In this document: positions 12,148 through 24,198 of the stretch, piece after piece | Position numbering within the stretch: the first letter of the stretch is position 1 | How the letters are laid out: each line of letters opens with the position of its first letter | From: Elmis aenea | Taxonomy: Eukaryota; Arthropoda; Insecta; Coleoptera; Elmidae | Length of the DNA stretch: 64,000 nt | Direction of reading: 5' to 3' | Assembly (NCBI GenBank): GCA_947652605.1 | Contig: OX393581.1 | Location: forward strand, 24,732,788 to 24,796,787 | Position numbers and translations under genes: made by a program | Notes under the pieces: generated by a model | Told to the model about the DNA's origin: nothing | What the model saw: only the letters and a program-made list of their open reading frames with translations | Database searches by the model: none

Positions 12148-13029
12148 TTCAGGGTGAGTCAGTTTGACTGTCGCACCTCTATAACTTTGTTATTTTAAGG
12201 GGAACCTCTATAAACCTCATATTGTTTCTAACTCGTGAAAAATTCTCTATCGAATGTTTTTTCTACAATTGAAATATGTCACACTAGCGATAGTCAACTT
12301 TTTTTTTTAAATTACATGATAACCTTTTATTATTGATTGTGATAGAGAATTAAATTCTAAATCCGATAGTGCATTAAAAAAATAAGCAGACTTGAAAACT
12401 ATTTTGAGAAAAATTTGTTTAAAAATTAGTAATTAGTTTTCACAAAATCGTTGTATTTGACTAAACAAAACACGAACGCTGTAGTAATTGACTGAAGTTT
12501 ATAACTTCTCTAATTGTTTTTTATTATTTTTCGACAAAAAATCATTATTCTGTGAGTATTGAATTAAAAATGCACCTTCTGTTAATCTTCTTCTGTTAGT
12601 CTACTTAAGAAGTTTCAATTTAATGCTCACGAAATGATGCTATTTCGTCGAAAAATAATAAAACACAATTAGACGAGTTATAAAATGTCAATTACTACAG
12701 CGATCATGTTTTGGTTATTGAAATACAACAACTTTTTTTCAAAATAAGAAATAACTTTTAAACTAATTTTTCTCAATTTTTTTTCCATGTATGCCTATTT
12801 TTTTAAATGCACTATTGGATTCAAAATTCAATTCTCTTTCACAATCAAAAATATAAAGTATACCATGTAATTTTAAAAAAGTTGGCTTCCGTCAGTCTAA
12901 CATATTTCATTAAAGAAAAGCATTTAAAGGCCATTCGATAAAGAATTTTCCACGATTTACAAAAATTTAAGGTTTACAGGGGTTTCCTCTTAAAAGGGGT
13001 GCGACAGTCAAACTGAATCACCCTGTATA
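12148..13029. mobile_element. Fold-back DNA element (GTGCGACAGTC family)
   Basis: The left end TTCAGGGTGAGTCAGTTTGACTGTCGCACC and the right end GGTGCGACAGTC...TGAATCACCCTGTATA are inverted. Inverted matches continue inward, for example TAGCGATAGTCAACTTTTTTTTT near 12290 against the corresponding stretch near 12878. A partial second copy is at 336..740. There is no coding capacity. Confidence 0.75.
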
Positions 13030-13260
13030 TGTGAAGAACTTTCAAAAATATTAAACAACTTTTTAGTTTTTTTTAAGAGGATTCTAAACAAAATAAAGAT
13101 ATATGTAGTAGTTATATGTGTTGTTTGGAGTATGTTTAACCTCTTGTCAAACATTGAAAACAAATTTAAAAGTTTTTAATTTTGCAAACAACAATGGATA
13201 GGCTATACCTACACTTTATCAAGGAGTTGTAAAAAAACTTTCAACGACTTATAATCATTG
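13030..13260. repeat. Decayed satellite-like repeats, continued
   Basis: This continues the repeat family that stops at 12147, with landmarks such as TTCTAAACAAAATAAAGATAT and AAACATTGAAAACAAATTTAAAAG. Its position on both sides of the 12148..13029 fold-back shows the insertion order. Confidence 0.45.
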
Positions 13261-13287
13261 TCTGTTAGTCAAGCGATTGTCTAAGAT

Positions 13288-13667
13288 CAGCGCTTCTTAA
13301 ACTATGGGTCGCGACTCCAAATGGGGTCGCGAAGCGAAATGCTGGGGTCGCGAAAATTAAATTCAAACACTTGAATTTTATTTTGTTTTTTTTTACTTTG
13401 GTTTATTTTTTTACTTGAAACATTTGATTGGTTTAATTTTGTACTTAAAACATTTGATTGGTTTATTTTTGTACTTGAAACAAATCCCAAAACTACTTTC
13501 ATTTTGACAAATATTGTAACAACTTTTTTTATATGTAGGTAAGGTACCTACATATATTGTTCAACAAAAAATAAATGATTTACCTATTTATTTATGTTTT
13601 ATTTCGTATTTAATACATGAGGTCGCGAAAAATTTCGTGATGAATAAAAAAAGTTTAAGAAGCGCTG
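13288..13667. mobile_element. Short hAT-type MITE (CAGCGCTTCTTAAACT ends)
   Basis: The terminal inverted repeats are CAGCGCTTCTTAAACT at 13288 and AGTTTAAGAAGCGCTG ending at 13667. Flanks read GTCTAAGAT on the left and GTCTAGAT on the right, a slightly decayed 8-bp target duplication typical of hAT elements. GGGGTCGCGA motifs lie next to each end. The centre holds about three tandem units of roughly 27 bases around TTTGATTGGTTT and ACTTGAAAC. It is non-autonomous. Confidence 0.85.
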
Positions 13668-13675
13668 GTCTAGAT

Positions 13676-15153
13676 ATAAAAGTTTCGAGTTAATTATTAA
13701 TATAAGTTTATCCTCTTGGTAACTTAGTGTAGGTAGTAATTTTATTAGAATATGATTGAGTGCTTACAATTACTGTTCGCAAAACGAAGCGCTATAAAAT
13801 ACTATTGCATACTTTTCCTTGCCTCTTCTTGGCGGACCGCTACTTGAGACTTTTACCGACAAATTTCTATAAAAGTGAAGATTGGATTGAGTTTATATCC
13901 TTTGATTGACCGCTTTCTAAAGACGTTTTAAACTTTTAACCCGCCCGATATTCGATCTCTATCGAACCTAACTCAGCCTCTATTAATTGTTAGAGGTTTG
14001 TTATCTGATCTGTCTTGTCGATCAATACGCTATTAGCTGTTTGTATTGTACAAGTTGTAGGATAACTCGAAGTAAAAGCATTTGTCTGGTTAAAGTATAA
14101 TAATCTGTTTTAAAAGAGTTTGTAAAAATAAATAATAAAGCTAGGCGGAAACCTTTCACTAAACGTTGCATTTAATCATTCAGCTGAAACAGAAGAGGCT
14201 GTTCGATTTGTAATTGTATTGAAATCTATAAGATTTTATGGTGCTGCCTGCTTTATTTACACTTAAATTAACACCATTTTAGATGAACTAAACTTTGCTA
14301 TCAATTCCTCTAACATTTAGTAACAAAGTCGTTTTCATTAAACGTTTTTACTGCCAATAAACAAAACTGTGTCTTAAAGTAATAAGTAAGATAATAAACT
14401 GCATTTTGTAATTAATTTTGTAACTTATTGCCAGAACTAATAATCGTGTGAATGTTGTTGTGTTTCGTTGTTTTTCAATCACAATATTTCTTCGAAATTA
14501 TAATCGGCTGCATAATTTTACGAGCTTCACTTTCATCCATCCTTAAAAAGTCCCCAACGCGGCCCAAAGCTGCCGCTGTTTAGGTAAATTAGATAACTAA
14601 AATACGATATATCATCATTATACCGGGTATAAACTGGAAACGAAACTTGACCGCTTATTTTTAAATGGGAATATAAGGTGATATGATGACAGGACGGCAA
14701 AGACTGAGATAATATATAAAGAGATCAGTGATCGGTTAAAAGCGGCAACTACAGGTTTATTTACGACAAAAAGAAACATGTACGTTTAAATGTAGCCACG
14801 TATTTTTATACGCTAAATCAAATTAGAACGGTGTTCACCAGTATAAGAACAAAATTCAGCGTTTTAACATCACGTCTCACCGAAATATTAACAAAAATGC
14901 CGAGAAGATCTATCTATTCTTGGTAAGTAAAGTTCAATGAGTGTCTGTCTATTATTTTTACTGTTTACTGATCATTAGTTTACACTATTTGCAAAAAAAA
15001 ACAATATCGCTTCTTTTTTTTTAAATAAATATTTTAATTTTTACAGCTGGCCCAAGCAAAGCAAAACTGATTACAGAAAATAAGTGACGAGATTGGAGTG
15101 GCTAACCAATGGCGCCCTTCCCTGTTACGATTATTTAGGCAATTCTTATTACA
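13676..15153. other. Unique-looking non-coding region
   Basis: No coding sequence is recognised. The part at about 13780-14060 has higher GC than its surroundings and no repeat features, so it is a candidate regulatory region of the slp landscape. From about 14600 the sequence approaches the 3' end of the reverse transcriptase remnant on the minus strand. The boundary of that retrotransposon is not visible. Confidence 0.35.
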
Positions 15154-16025
15154 TTACACTCTGTGTCTTTTTAGTCGCCTGGTCTCGTTTTTGTTCAGTA
15201 GATTTATTGCTAAAACATTTGGGTGGTCATATCGTCAAGCCACATAGCTTTTGGTGAGTCTTGATGTTTCTTCGTGCACCCATCGGATTTGTAGATCAAC
15301 ATGTAGGGTTTTATTGCTGACGTACCATGGAGCATCCGTAATACTTCGCAGGGCTTTGTTCTGGAACCGCTGGATTATATTGATGTTCGACTTTTTGGCG
15401 CAACCCCAAAACATTATTCTATATGTCCAAATCGGAACCAGAGTGACTTTGTAAAGCAACAACTTATAGGTATTTTCTAAAGATAGTTTAGATTTGCGTC
15501 CCAGTAGCCAGTACATTTTTTTGATTTTTAAATCTAGCTCTTTTCTTTTGGTTAATTTATGGTCTCTCCAAGGCAGTCGCTTGTCCAAGTGTAATCAAAG
15601 ATATTTCACCTTGTTCTTGGACGGTATGGTACGTCCATGCAGTTGGACCTCTTGATTTGCCGCTCTTTTATTTGTGAAAACGATGTGCGTAGATTTATCT
15701 TTATTCACGTTTCTGCGCCATCTATGAAGCCACTTTTTTAAGGCAAGTATTGCAGTTTGCAACTGTTTAGTCGCCTCCCCGGGATCTTTATGGCAGAAGA
15801 GGAGTGCTGTGTCGTCCGCGTAAGTGGCCATAACAATATTGTTGGTAGATGGAATGTCAGCTGTGTATATGTTGTACAGAGAGGGGCCTAGGACGCTGCT
15901 TTGGGGAACACCAGCTTGAATATGATGATAGATATTCAGATAAACCATCTCCATGTTTAACTTGGAAGAATCTCTCATCAAGGTATGATTTTATAAGCAA
16001 GTAGTACTGGTAAATATCGTCTCTT
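15154..16025 (-). pseudogene. Jockey-type non-LTR retrotransposon reverse transcriptase remnant
   Basis: Read on the minus strand this is the C-terminal half of a non-LTR reverse transcriptase. The order is LIKSYLDERFF, then AGVPQSSVLGPSLYNIYTADIP, the catalytic ATYADDTALLF box, the thumb region (WLHRWRRNVNKDKS), then HEETSRLTKSYVA and HPNVLAINLL near the end. It is broken by a frameshift before AGVPQ, a TGA in place of the Gly codon after KVKYL (15595-15593), and another TGA after SYVA (15237-15235). The N-terminal fingers and the endonuclease are missing, so it is a dead 5'-truncated copy. No poly(A) tail or target duplication is clear. Confidence 0.85.
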
Positions 16026-16060
16026 AAATAAATATAATAGGTATAAGATATATTTTTTTT

Positions 16061-16793
16061 GCTAACAAAGGGAGGGTCACGATACGTTGTCGCTAGAATT
16101 TGATTAAGGCTGTGTTTATTGCATCAAGAAAATCAAAACTAAATGTTTTCCAGAGTTATACGTGCCACTGGCCATTTGCTTCGAAAACATAGGGGAAAAA
16201 CTGAAAAATTTATATAAAAAGGTAATTTTTGCGATTGCGTTGGCCATGAAACCGTCAGAGATAAAATGAAAATTCTTCTATTTACCAATTCGCGCATCCT
16301 TTGCAAGTAAAACGGTAAAAGTTTTAAAAAAAAATCTTGAACGGTTCTGGAGAAAAACATCAAAAACGAAACCCCTGCATAAGCGCTATGGGCTTTGATT
16401 AGAGAGGTTGTCGTATATCTGTATAACTATATCTCTATGCGACTTGCATGGGCGTTTAACATAGGGAAAACCGTTTTTACAAAGGTTTCGTTTTTCTCGT
16501 TTTTCTCCGGAACCGTTTAAGATTTTTTCAAAAACTTTGCACCATTTTACTTGCAAAGGCGCTCATTGGTAAATAGGAAAATTCAGATTTTGTCTCTGAC
16601 GGTTTCATGGCCAATGCGATCGCAAAAAATACTTTTATTATTCAACTTTTCAATTTTTCCCCTATTTTTCCGAAGAACATGGCCAGTGGCACGTATAACT
16701 TTGCAAAACATTTAGTTTTGATGTTCTTGATGCAATAAACACAGCCTTAATCAAATTCTACCGAAAACGTATCGTGACCTTTCCTGGTAAGTT
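16061..16793. mobile_element. Fold-back MITE (GGTCACGATACGTTG family), copy 1
   Basis: The arms are inverted copies. The left arm starts CTAACAAAGGGAGGGTCACGATACG and contains GAGTTATACGTGCCACTGGCC. The right arm carries GGCCAGTGGCACGTATAAC and ends CGTATCGTGACC...CCTGGTAAG. The second copy in this window at 43267..43990 is about equally long and very similar, which defines the family. There is no transposase. Open frames inside it (16139..16363 minus) are shadows. Confidence 0.8.
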
Positions 16794-17977
16794 AATAAAA
16801 TGGTTGTCACATTGGCTTCGACCACAAGTCTATTAAGTTAATTTTCTTTTGTGATGCTAAATGATCTTGAAAGTACTATAGATTTTCTTCAAGAAAATAT
16901 TGTTACCAAGATACGTGAATGTAAAATCATTTATTTAAAATGAATCGGTTTATTAATTCACGAGTGTTTACCATATTTAAATAATTTTTAATGGATTTAA
17001 GTTTCAAATAAATTAATTCCATTTCTGTGTTGGATTGAAAAGGAGTTAGTGATTAATTTACAAATATGCAATAACCTACCTTTGTTATTTTAGCTACATT
17101 ATTTAAAACTTTTCATTTTGAATTTTGTGTAAAGTTAAGATATTTTTCTGTGCACAATTAATAAAAAATTGTGTTCGCGTGATTCCATTTTTGATAACGC
17201 TGTCCACCAAGGCGTAGCGATGAAGCCATCCAGCCAACCAGGCCGATAAATTACAATTATCTGCCTTACTGACTGTCCTGCAGCTGACAGCCGCCCCGCT
17301 AAACAACGACTTTATTAGTACACACTAATATGCATACATACAGATACAGCCAACATAACATTATGCATATTTCTTCTAGCTCTGGTATTAATTTATGCAT
17401 GAGCGTGAGACATCAAAAAGTATTATTCAATGTTTTGTTAACACAAAAACCGAAACTAAAGATGCTTATTTCGAAGATAAATCTTTGAGTGATTTAAGTT
17501 TAACCATTTAAACTTGAAAAAAATTATATGTATTAAATAAAACAATAATTGATATAATTTTGTAATCAAAAAGCACTGCAAAGAGTAATACATACATTAA
17601 TTTAACAAGCATATTATTATACATTGAGTTCTTGCTTTTCTTTAATATTAATTAGTTCAGCTAAATAAATCTCAATGTTTCATTACCTACCATATTATAT
17701 CTTACGACTTCTCCATAACGTATTATAAAAATAGGTACAATAAAAAATGTATTAGATTGAAAGTTCTAAATAATAACGACGTCTTCCTGACTTGTGTTAT
17801 AAATTAGTAAAATATTAGTTTAAAGAAACTAAAATATTGTTTGTTTGTAATTCTTAGCCAAATAAACGTCTGTTACTTATCAGGGTTGCAAATTTTTTTT
17901 GCGGTCATTTGAGTTTATTTTTGCATTTATTTCACCGGTTATTCTTAATTCGTTCTAACCGAAGACGTACCAGAGAC
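16794..17977. other. Non-coding stretch upstream of duplicated element 1b
   Basis: No gene is recognised. A GC-richer island at about 17190-17310 (CCACCAAGGCG, CCAGCCAACCAGG, CTGCAGCTGACAGCCGCC) stands out from AT-rich flanks and shows no transposon ends. It is a candidate regulatory segment. The rest is unique-looking. Confidence 0.35.
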
Positions 17978-18173
17978 AAACTAATTAGTAGTTTGCATAT
18001 ATAAATAGTAGCGAGCAACGCGACCGCCCATAAACATCACAGTTGGCGTTATTTAGAGGCATAACTTAGCCACTAATGCCCATGTTTCTACCTTACAAGT
18101 GCTGGTTTCTTAATTACTTCTTCCAGCTCAATCAAAACATCTGCTACATAAATTAGATTTGGAGCAACAGACA
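17978..18173 (+). promoter_or_regulatory. Duplicated conserved element 1, copy b
   Basis: This is the direct-orientation partner of 1018..1220. Identical blocks are 17978..18002 (TAATTA and TTTGCAT cores), 18026..18039 (forkhead-like ATAAACA), 18041..18055 and the 62-nt core 18091..18152, followed by CAGACAGCTGAG. The distance from the first block to the core is 113 nt here and 114 nt in copy a, although the linkers have diverged. The minus strand carries an open reading through the core with a GTCTCAG acceptor-like site upstream. Downstream of the core the frame is closed in this copy by TAG but open in copy a, which argues against a simple long coding exon. A regulatory module, a short exon or an RNA are all possible. 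Confidence 0.6.
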
Positions 18174-18299
18174 GCTGAGACAATTTAGTAAAACAAAGTA
18201 TAAACAATTTAGATAATAACATTATTTTATTAATAAATAATTTATTCTTAATTATACCGGTTATCCACACTTATAGGTAACCATTATTAAAAACTATCA

Positions 18300-18690
18300 C
18301 CCTATTTCGACAAATTTTGTTTCCAAAAAACAAAACTTGCAAGTATGTATATACATGTAAATAATTTTCCAAAATTTTGAATAGCTAAAAGCTTTTTTCA
18401 AAAGTTTTTGGATAAAACAAAGATTGATTTGTGTTGCTTAAAGTGTTTTAGGAATATTTACAAACCTTGGAAAAAATTGCTTAAATTTTTGCCAAAGAAA
18501 ATCGTTAGACTTGGGTAATTTTCAAAAATTTTAAATAGCTTAAAAAAATTTACAATAGTTTGGATACAATATTAATTGATATGTGTTGTTTTAAGACATT
18601 TTGTTTACGTTGACAGAAATTTCTTAACTTTTAAATTATAACCAAATAAAATTACTAGAATATGCACTAAGTTGATAAAAACAAAATAGC
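18300..18690. repeat. Decayed satellite-like repeats
   Basis: This contains recurring phrases such as AAAGTTTTTGGATAAAACAAAGATTGATTTGTG and GTTTGGATACAATATTAATTGATATGTG about 150 bases apart. They match the dispersed family with its main array at 35264..36340. No coding sequence is seen. Confidence 0.45.
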
Positions 18691-19046
18691 TAAAAAAACA
18701 TTTTTTAGAAGGTTGTATCTTTGAGCTATATTTTAAATCGATTTCAGATATTTAATTTTCGTATTCACTGTTACAATATCTTTCATCAATTTAAGTCAAT
18801 AATGTTTGAAACATAACATAATTAATAATCGAAATATTTACCACAATATCTATACATTTTGAAAATGGTCATTGTATGTATGATAAAATTCGCTAACTGA
18901 TAGCATACAAATTCAATATGGTGCCTGAAATATAAAAGTTAACTATCGTACCTCAAAAACGATGTAGGCTGGGTTAATTTTGACATCGCCAGGTGATTAA
19001 GGCTGTTGTCTTACTAATTAATTAAAAAATCAGATTCCTTTATTGA

Positions 19047-19780
19047 TATACAGGGTGGTCCACTTTTTAGTAGCAGGACTTTAACAGTCGATAGAAAAAC
19101 TTATTTTACAGCGAATATTCCATATCAACATGGGTCCAAAAACGTTTCAGTTTAAAGATACAGGGTGTTGAAATTTTCAAAAAAATATCGATAATGTTTA
19201 ACCCTTTCTCAACCAGTTGATATATTTAAACCAAATTTGGTATACAGTACCACCTTACAGGTTACCACAATCGGTACAAATTTCAAGCCCCACAAGCAAC
19301 CAGTGGCGGAGGTGGGGGTTCAGTTTCAATAAATTTTATAAAAAACGACTACGGCCCCGTTCAAAATCATACTCGAACTTGTTTTTGGGTAGAGCATTTT
19401 ATTCTAAACAAAAAGTGTCTCTTAACTTTTTTTGGTATCTGCCACCGTTTGGTGCGAAATTTGATTTATTTTACCATTTTCGCGAAAAATTTGCTCCTAA
19501 GTAAATGCTCATTAATCGTTAATTTAGCGGAACTTCTTCCCTCATTATTAGTATGTTCTGTTATTAAAAACTGTAAAAATCGGTAATTACTTCTTTATTA
19601 CGTATATTAGCTATATTTCTAGATCGAACAGGAGCAATTTTTTCGCGAAAATGGTAACGGTTTACAATTTTTACGATTATAGTTGAGATTCTTATTAGGC
19701 ACATAAAAACACATTTTTGCTGATTTAACAATCCTTCTATCTCTAACGGTTTCAAAGATCCCCATGTTCTTCACGATAAA
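19047..19780. mobile_element. Partial CAGGG-ended repeat with inner inverted pair
   Basis: A left end TATACAGGGTGGTCC starts at 19047, and a second ATACAGGGTGTTG lies near 19159. An inverted pair (CATTTTCGCGAAAAATTTGC near 19474 and its reverse near 19633) marks a hairpin centre. The expected right end is not recognisable, so the element is damaged. The 95-codon frame at 19217..19504 has no similarity I recognise. Confidence 0.4.
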
Positions 19781-19789
19781 ATTGTCAAT

Positions 19790-20210
19790 AGGTAAAAAAA
19801 TTGTATTGGAATGTTTTTGGATAAATTAGAGACAGCCATGTGTTTTTAGACGATTTCTAAAGTTTAGGAAAGATCACTTAACTTTTGAATTTTTACCAAA
19901 AACAAAATCTATGCTGTAATGATGCTACAATAATTTTAGAATGTTCTTGGACCAAATAAAGATAGATACATATTTGTTACCTACTTGATGTGTTTTTAGA
20001 CTTTTAATAACTTTGAAGAAAGTTGTTAAAGTTTTGAATATTTACCAGAAAAAATGCTTGGCTTCACACAAGTTCATTTTCTTAACTCTAAATAGCATAA
20101 ATAATTTGTGTAGAAGGTTTTTAGACAAAGTAAATATATTTTTATACAATTTAAAGATATTTTTTTTAATTGCACAATTTTAAATTTTTTTCCCAAAATA
20201 AATCGAAGAA
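19790..20210. repeat. Decayed satellite-like repeats
   Basis: Three to four units share TTTTTGGATAAATTAGAGACAG, TTCTTGGACCAAATAAAGATAG and TTTTAGACAAAGTAAATAT at about 120-170 base spacing. They belong to the family of 35264..36340. Confidence 0.45.
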
Positions 20211-22216
20211 GTGAATAAAAAAAATATATTGAAGGTACGAACTTTTATTAAGAATATAAACAAACTAATTGCCTTTTCGATGTTAAACTGGACGCATAAT
20301 AACAGAACATTATACCACATTAATATGTCTACATATGCATATTTGTGTAGTGTTTATGTTGTAGAATCCAATTTGAATTGTAAATTCAACGATTTCGATA
20401 TCTCGTGTGGGTGTACAAATTAGAGCTATAAACTATTGAATATATTGCATATATGTGGTCCAGCTGTGGAATCTTGTATCGTGCTCGTAGCGAATTAATG
20501 TGGTGTTAACACGTCTTTATATCACACCCGCCTGGGGATCTTCACTTGCCCCCCTGCAAGCAAGCCAGAGGATACAAAACGTAGAATTATTTACGTCCTG
20601 ATTCACAAGAAGTTGTTTTAATTTGTTTGAGTGTTGAGAATTATTCGTCACTTTCAGATGTTACAGCTTAAAAATATTTTCAAAAACTTTTCGAGATGTC
20701 TCTTTCAACTCACCTTCAAACCCATGATAAGGGGTGTTATTTGAACAATTTAGTGGCCGTATTTACGTAAAGTACATTACCATAGTATGAACTATCTTTG
20801 CTTTGCTGCTGTAATAATTTGTTGTGGATGAAGCTTAAAAATTTGTAAGTCTTCTTTATTGAGACTTTCCAAGCTTACGTGGGCTCGATAATGTTGAGAA
20901 CCGCTGGCTATAAAAGATTAACATGTCAAATTCACGCAGTGTTTTATACGAATGTTCAAAATAAAAGCACGCGGCGACTGGAATCTTTGAATATTTACCC
21001 GTTGTTTTGAAGATAACCACATACATACATGTGTTGAAGAGGCTCCGACCTCGGAACACAATCAACGATATCACATACATATCTAACATCTCGTGGCGAA
21101 TGTTATTAATGTTATTGCTATTTTCGATGATAAATCCCACAGAAAAAAGCCACAAATGTAATTGGAAGCGATTCAGAACTTGTTGTTTTGAATTATAGTT
21201 CTTGGCGGCGCGTTTGATAACTAACATATTTTATAACGTTTTGTATAAAAGAGTTGAATAATCTTACCGATCTGGCTTTTTTGTGATTTGCATATATTAA
21301 TTTCGATGCAATTTTATTATCACACAACTAGATGTGCTGTGTTGTTAATAATTTTTGATTTCGTGAGAAAACAGCTTGTACGTAGATTAGACATAGTTTT
21401 GAAAGTTTGGGGCTTGTTTGCAGATCGATGCTCCCAATTCCAGGCCAAAAAGCTTGGAAATTGGATGGTTCACAAACTTAATCATAAACCACATATCGAT
21501 TAAAAGCAAATCGTTGCGTTAATAATTAACATGCATGAGAACTGTCGTCGATATTATTTGTATTCGCGTGAGGTAAATATAACTGGTTGTTTTCATAACT
21601 ATGGGTTAGATGTTTGACCACGTTACAAGATCGTGGGAGTATAACAAGTGTCAAGCGGCATCGCTCATTTATTATGGGTCGTCATTTAAATATTTTAGTT
21701 GCTGATTGCTGGTCTCTGACCACAGGACATCAGGTAAACCGTATAAAAACAAACTAAGAAGTAGCACAACAAGACCGCAATTTAAAGTAAACGCTCGTAT
21801 TTATTATTAATGCATACCTTTGTCCGACTGTAGTTTAATTATACAAGAAACTTAACAACCGCATGAAATAATAACGAAAATTGTTATTAATATTGCATTT
21901 AGTAAAACAACTATGCATTTATCTTGTCAGTGGTTAAATAATTACCTAAAAATCTACATAAATTAGACCTAGCCTAGACTTTTAACAAATATATAAGGTT
22001 ATACACGGTGTTGCTGTTGACTGATAGTATCGTACATAGGACTTTAGCATGCAAAATTAAGTAGGTAGTTGCAAATATTGGCTTCCCTGATTATCTTACG
22101 ACAAAAGTGTAAACATAAAAGTTTTTCAAAATCAAAAACTACGTGAGATTATTCGTTAATATTTTCAATTGGGTTATCATTTCCGCTGCTTTTGAGAAAA
22201 CTTAAAAAATGCCGCA
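20211..22216. other. Unique-looking non-coding region
   Basis: I do not recognise a gene. The 123-codon minus-strand frame at 20856..21227 has no known domain and low-complexity composition. A GC-richer island at about 20455-20580 contains CCAGCTGTGG, GTGGTGTTAACAC and CACACCCGCC. It shows no transposon features, so it is a candidate regulatory element. Another unique stretch lies at about 21380-21720. Confidence 0.35.
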
Positions 22217-22589
22217 GTAGCCTGGTGTGATTCAAATTTGAGAGCGGCCATAGGTTTAAATTTGGTAAAGCTGCTACATTTCGGGGTCAATAATAATCTG
22301 AAGAGAAATTGGAAATATCTCAAACGGTATTCAAAAAAATTAGAAAAAACTGGAAAATACGATTTTTGAAAATTGTCTATAACTCCTTTGGAGTTTGAAA
22401 TATTTTAAATGTGTAAAAACATTGCTTAAACAACTTTTTAAGCCGTCCCGGTGGTCACAAATTTTTCCTAAATCGATTCGTTTTTGTTTTATGACAACCA
22501 ACTTTATTTTTTCTTATGAGCGCAATTTTTGCTATTTACATAATTAAATAGCATTTATTTTTCTGAATTCGTTGATGTATGGTATTTTA

Positions 22590-23855
22590 CAGGGTGGATA
22601 AAAATCATGATTTTTAAAAAAAAATCAAAAAAATCGATTTATTTGATTTTAATCAGATTTTTTTTATTTAAATCAAATGTACCATCTTATCGAATTTAGT
22701 GCCATATTCAGATGCTATTTCTGTTTTGTGCTAATATATTTAATAACCAATATATTTAATTCATTGTTGAATTTTTGTCAAAATGAAAAATGAAATATAA
22801 TGATTAAGAATTTTGAAAAAATCAGTGCTAAATGGTGATGTTAATTAATTATATACAGGGTCATTAGTACGGGATCGGTCGATTGTGGCTAAACGGCTTG
22901 AGATATGAAGTTGAATCAAATGCTATTTTATACAGTTTTTTCTAAACAACACAATAAAAATATTTTCAAATATACAGGGTGAGTCACCTTTCTGGAACTA
23001 ATAGCAACTTTTATATTTCAAATACAACACCCAATTTTTTATTTAATATTTTTGACCGCCTTAATTTTAGCTTTGCATCAGTATAAAATACTACAGGTTT
23101 TTATACGGCGTTGTAAAAAAAAATAATTTTCCAAATTATTCAAGGTTTTAAGTCTTTATTTAAAAAATTCACCTGAAGTTATTTTGAAGTACAGAGTTTT
23201 AATTTGGTATGGACATGCAGAAAAAAATTCTCTGTTCGCTCGATATGAAAAAATTTGAATCACACATACAGGAGTGTTTATAAATAGGTGGTAACTTCCA
23301 TGATTTTCAAAAGCTCGTAACTCGATTTTTTCAAATGCGAACCCCTGTATTTTTTTATGTCATCGAATTCGTCTTTAAAAGAGCTTCATATTTTGTTAAG
23401 TATGTCCTATAGATACCCTATACCCAATACTTTCCGAGATATTCGACATTTTTCTTCAAATCGTTATTGAAGCAATAGAGTGCCGTGGAAATTGAAAAAA
23501 CTGACTGTTCACTTCGCTAACGTCAAAAACTTGTCATTTATTTTTTGAATTATTGCATTTCCACAATGAATATTACTTTACAAGAGCAAATTGATATGGT
23601 TTGTTCACCATTTCGTGTATTTAATTACTTATAGTAATACAATTTTGTTTTATTACAAATATTATATTGTATCTACTCATATAATCTGTGATTTAAATTG
23701 ATAATTTTTTTTTAAAAAACACTTGATTTAAATCAATGATTTTTTAAAAAATCACTTGATTTAAATCATGATTTAAATCGTGATTTAAATCATGATTTAA
23801 ATCGTGATTTAAATTAATTGATTTAAATCAATTGATTTAAATCTGCTCAACCCTG
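22590..23855. mobile_element. hAT-type MITE nested in the fold-back
   Basis: The element begins CAGGGTGGATAAAAATCATG at 22590 and ends CTGCTCAACCCTG at 23855. It is flanked by a perfect 8-bp target duplication GTATTTTA (22582..22589 and 23856..23863). Its right half contains a run of alternating GATTTAAATC and ATGATTTAAATC palindromes (about 23720-23845), with a matching AATC-rich stretch in the left end. Further CAGGG-type ends inside it (near 22857, 22978 and 23270) show later insertions. No transposase is readable. Confidence 0.85.
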
Positions 23856-24023
23856 GTATTTTACTTCTTCTTTCATTCTCAAATTTGAAAAATGCGTTTT
23901 AAACAACAAACGCGGTAAATCAGGTAGGCCGGTCATTGTAGTTTATGTTGTTTCCATGACAACCAATCAACAAACTGAACATTTTGAAAGCCTCTTACTT
24001 GTCACATTAATAAATTCGTAAAA

Positions 24024-24152
24024 ATGAACTTTAATAACGAAGAAAAACGCGATATGCTGCGACATTTTTATACCGTTCGTTCAAGTTTAGTTATACTTCA
24101 TAACATGCTTTTAACAAATTTACTTAAGTTTCTGTTTAACGTAGAAAAATAG
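24024..24152 (+). pseudogene. Transposase N-terminus, left arm copy
   Basis: The ATG opens MNFNNEEKRDMLRHFYTV, the start of a Tc1/mariner-like (IS630 superfamily) helix-turn-helix transposase N-terminus. The frame then loses similarity and stops after 42 codons. It is the inverted twin of the fragment at 24414..24199. It is non-functional. Confidence 0.6.
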
Positions 24153-24198
24153 TGTTGTTTCCGGATCTGTTTGTAATAAAAATGTTTTTTTTTTACTT

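Noticed and set aside
18088..18270. 60-codon minus-strand frame through duplicated element 1b as a gene
   Set aside because: The part upstream of the shared core is not conserved in copy a, and the frame is just AT-rich sequence there. Only the short core could be coding, and that is left open in the findings.
19217..19504. 95-codon plus-strand frame
   Set aside because: It lies within a damaged CAGGG-ended repeat with an inverted pair; no domain is recognised.
20856..21227. 123-codon open frame on the minus strand
   Set aside because: No recognisable domain, composition close to random AT-rich translation, overlapping frame on the other strand, and no neighbouring exon-like sequence.
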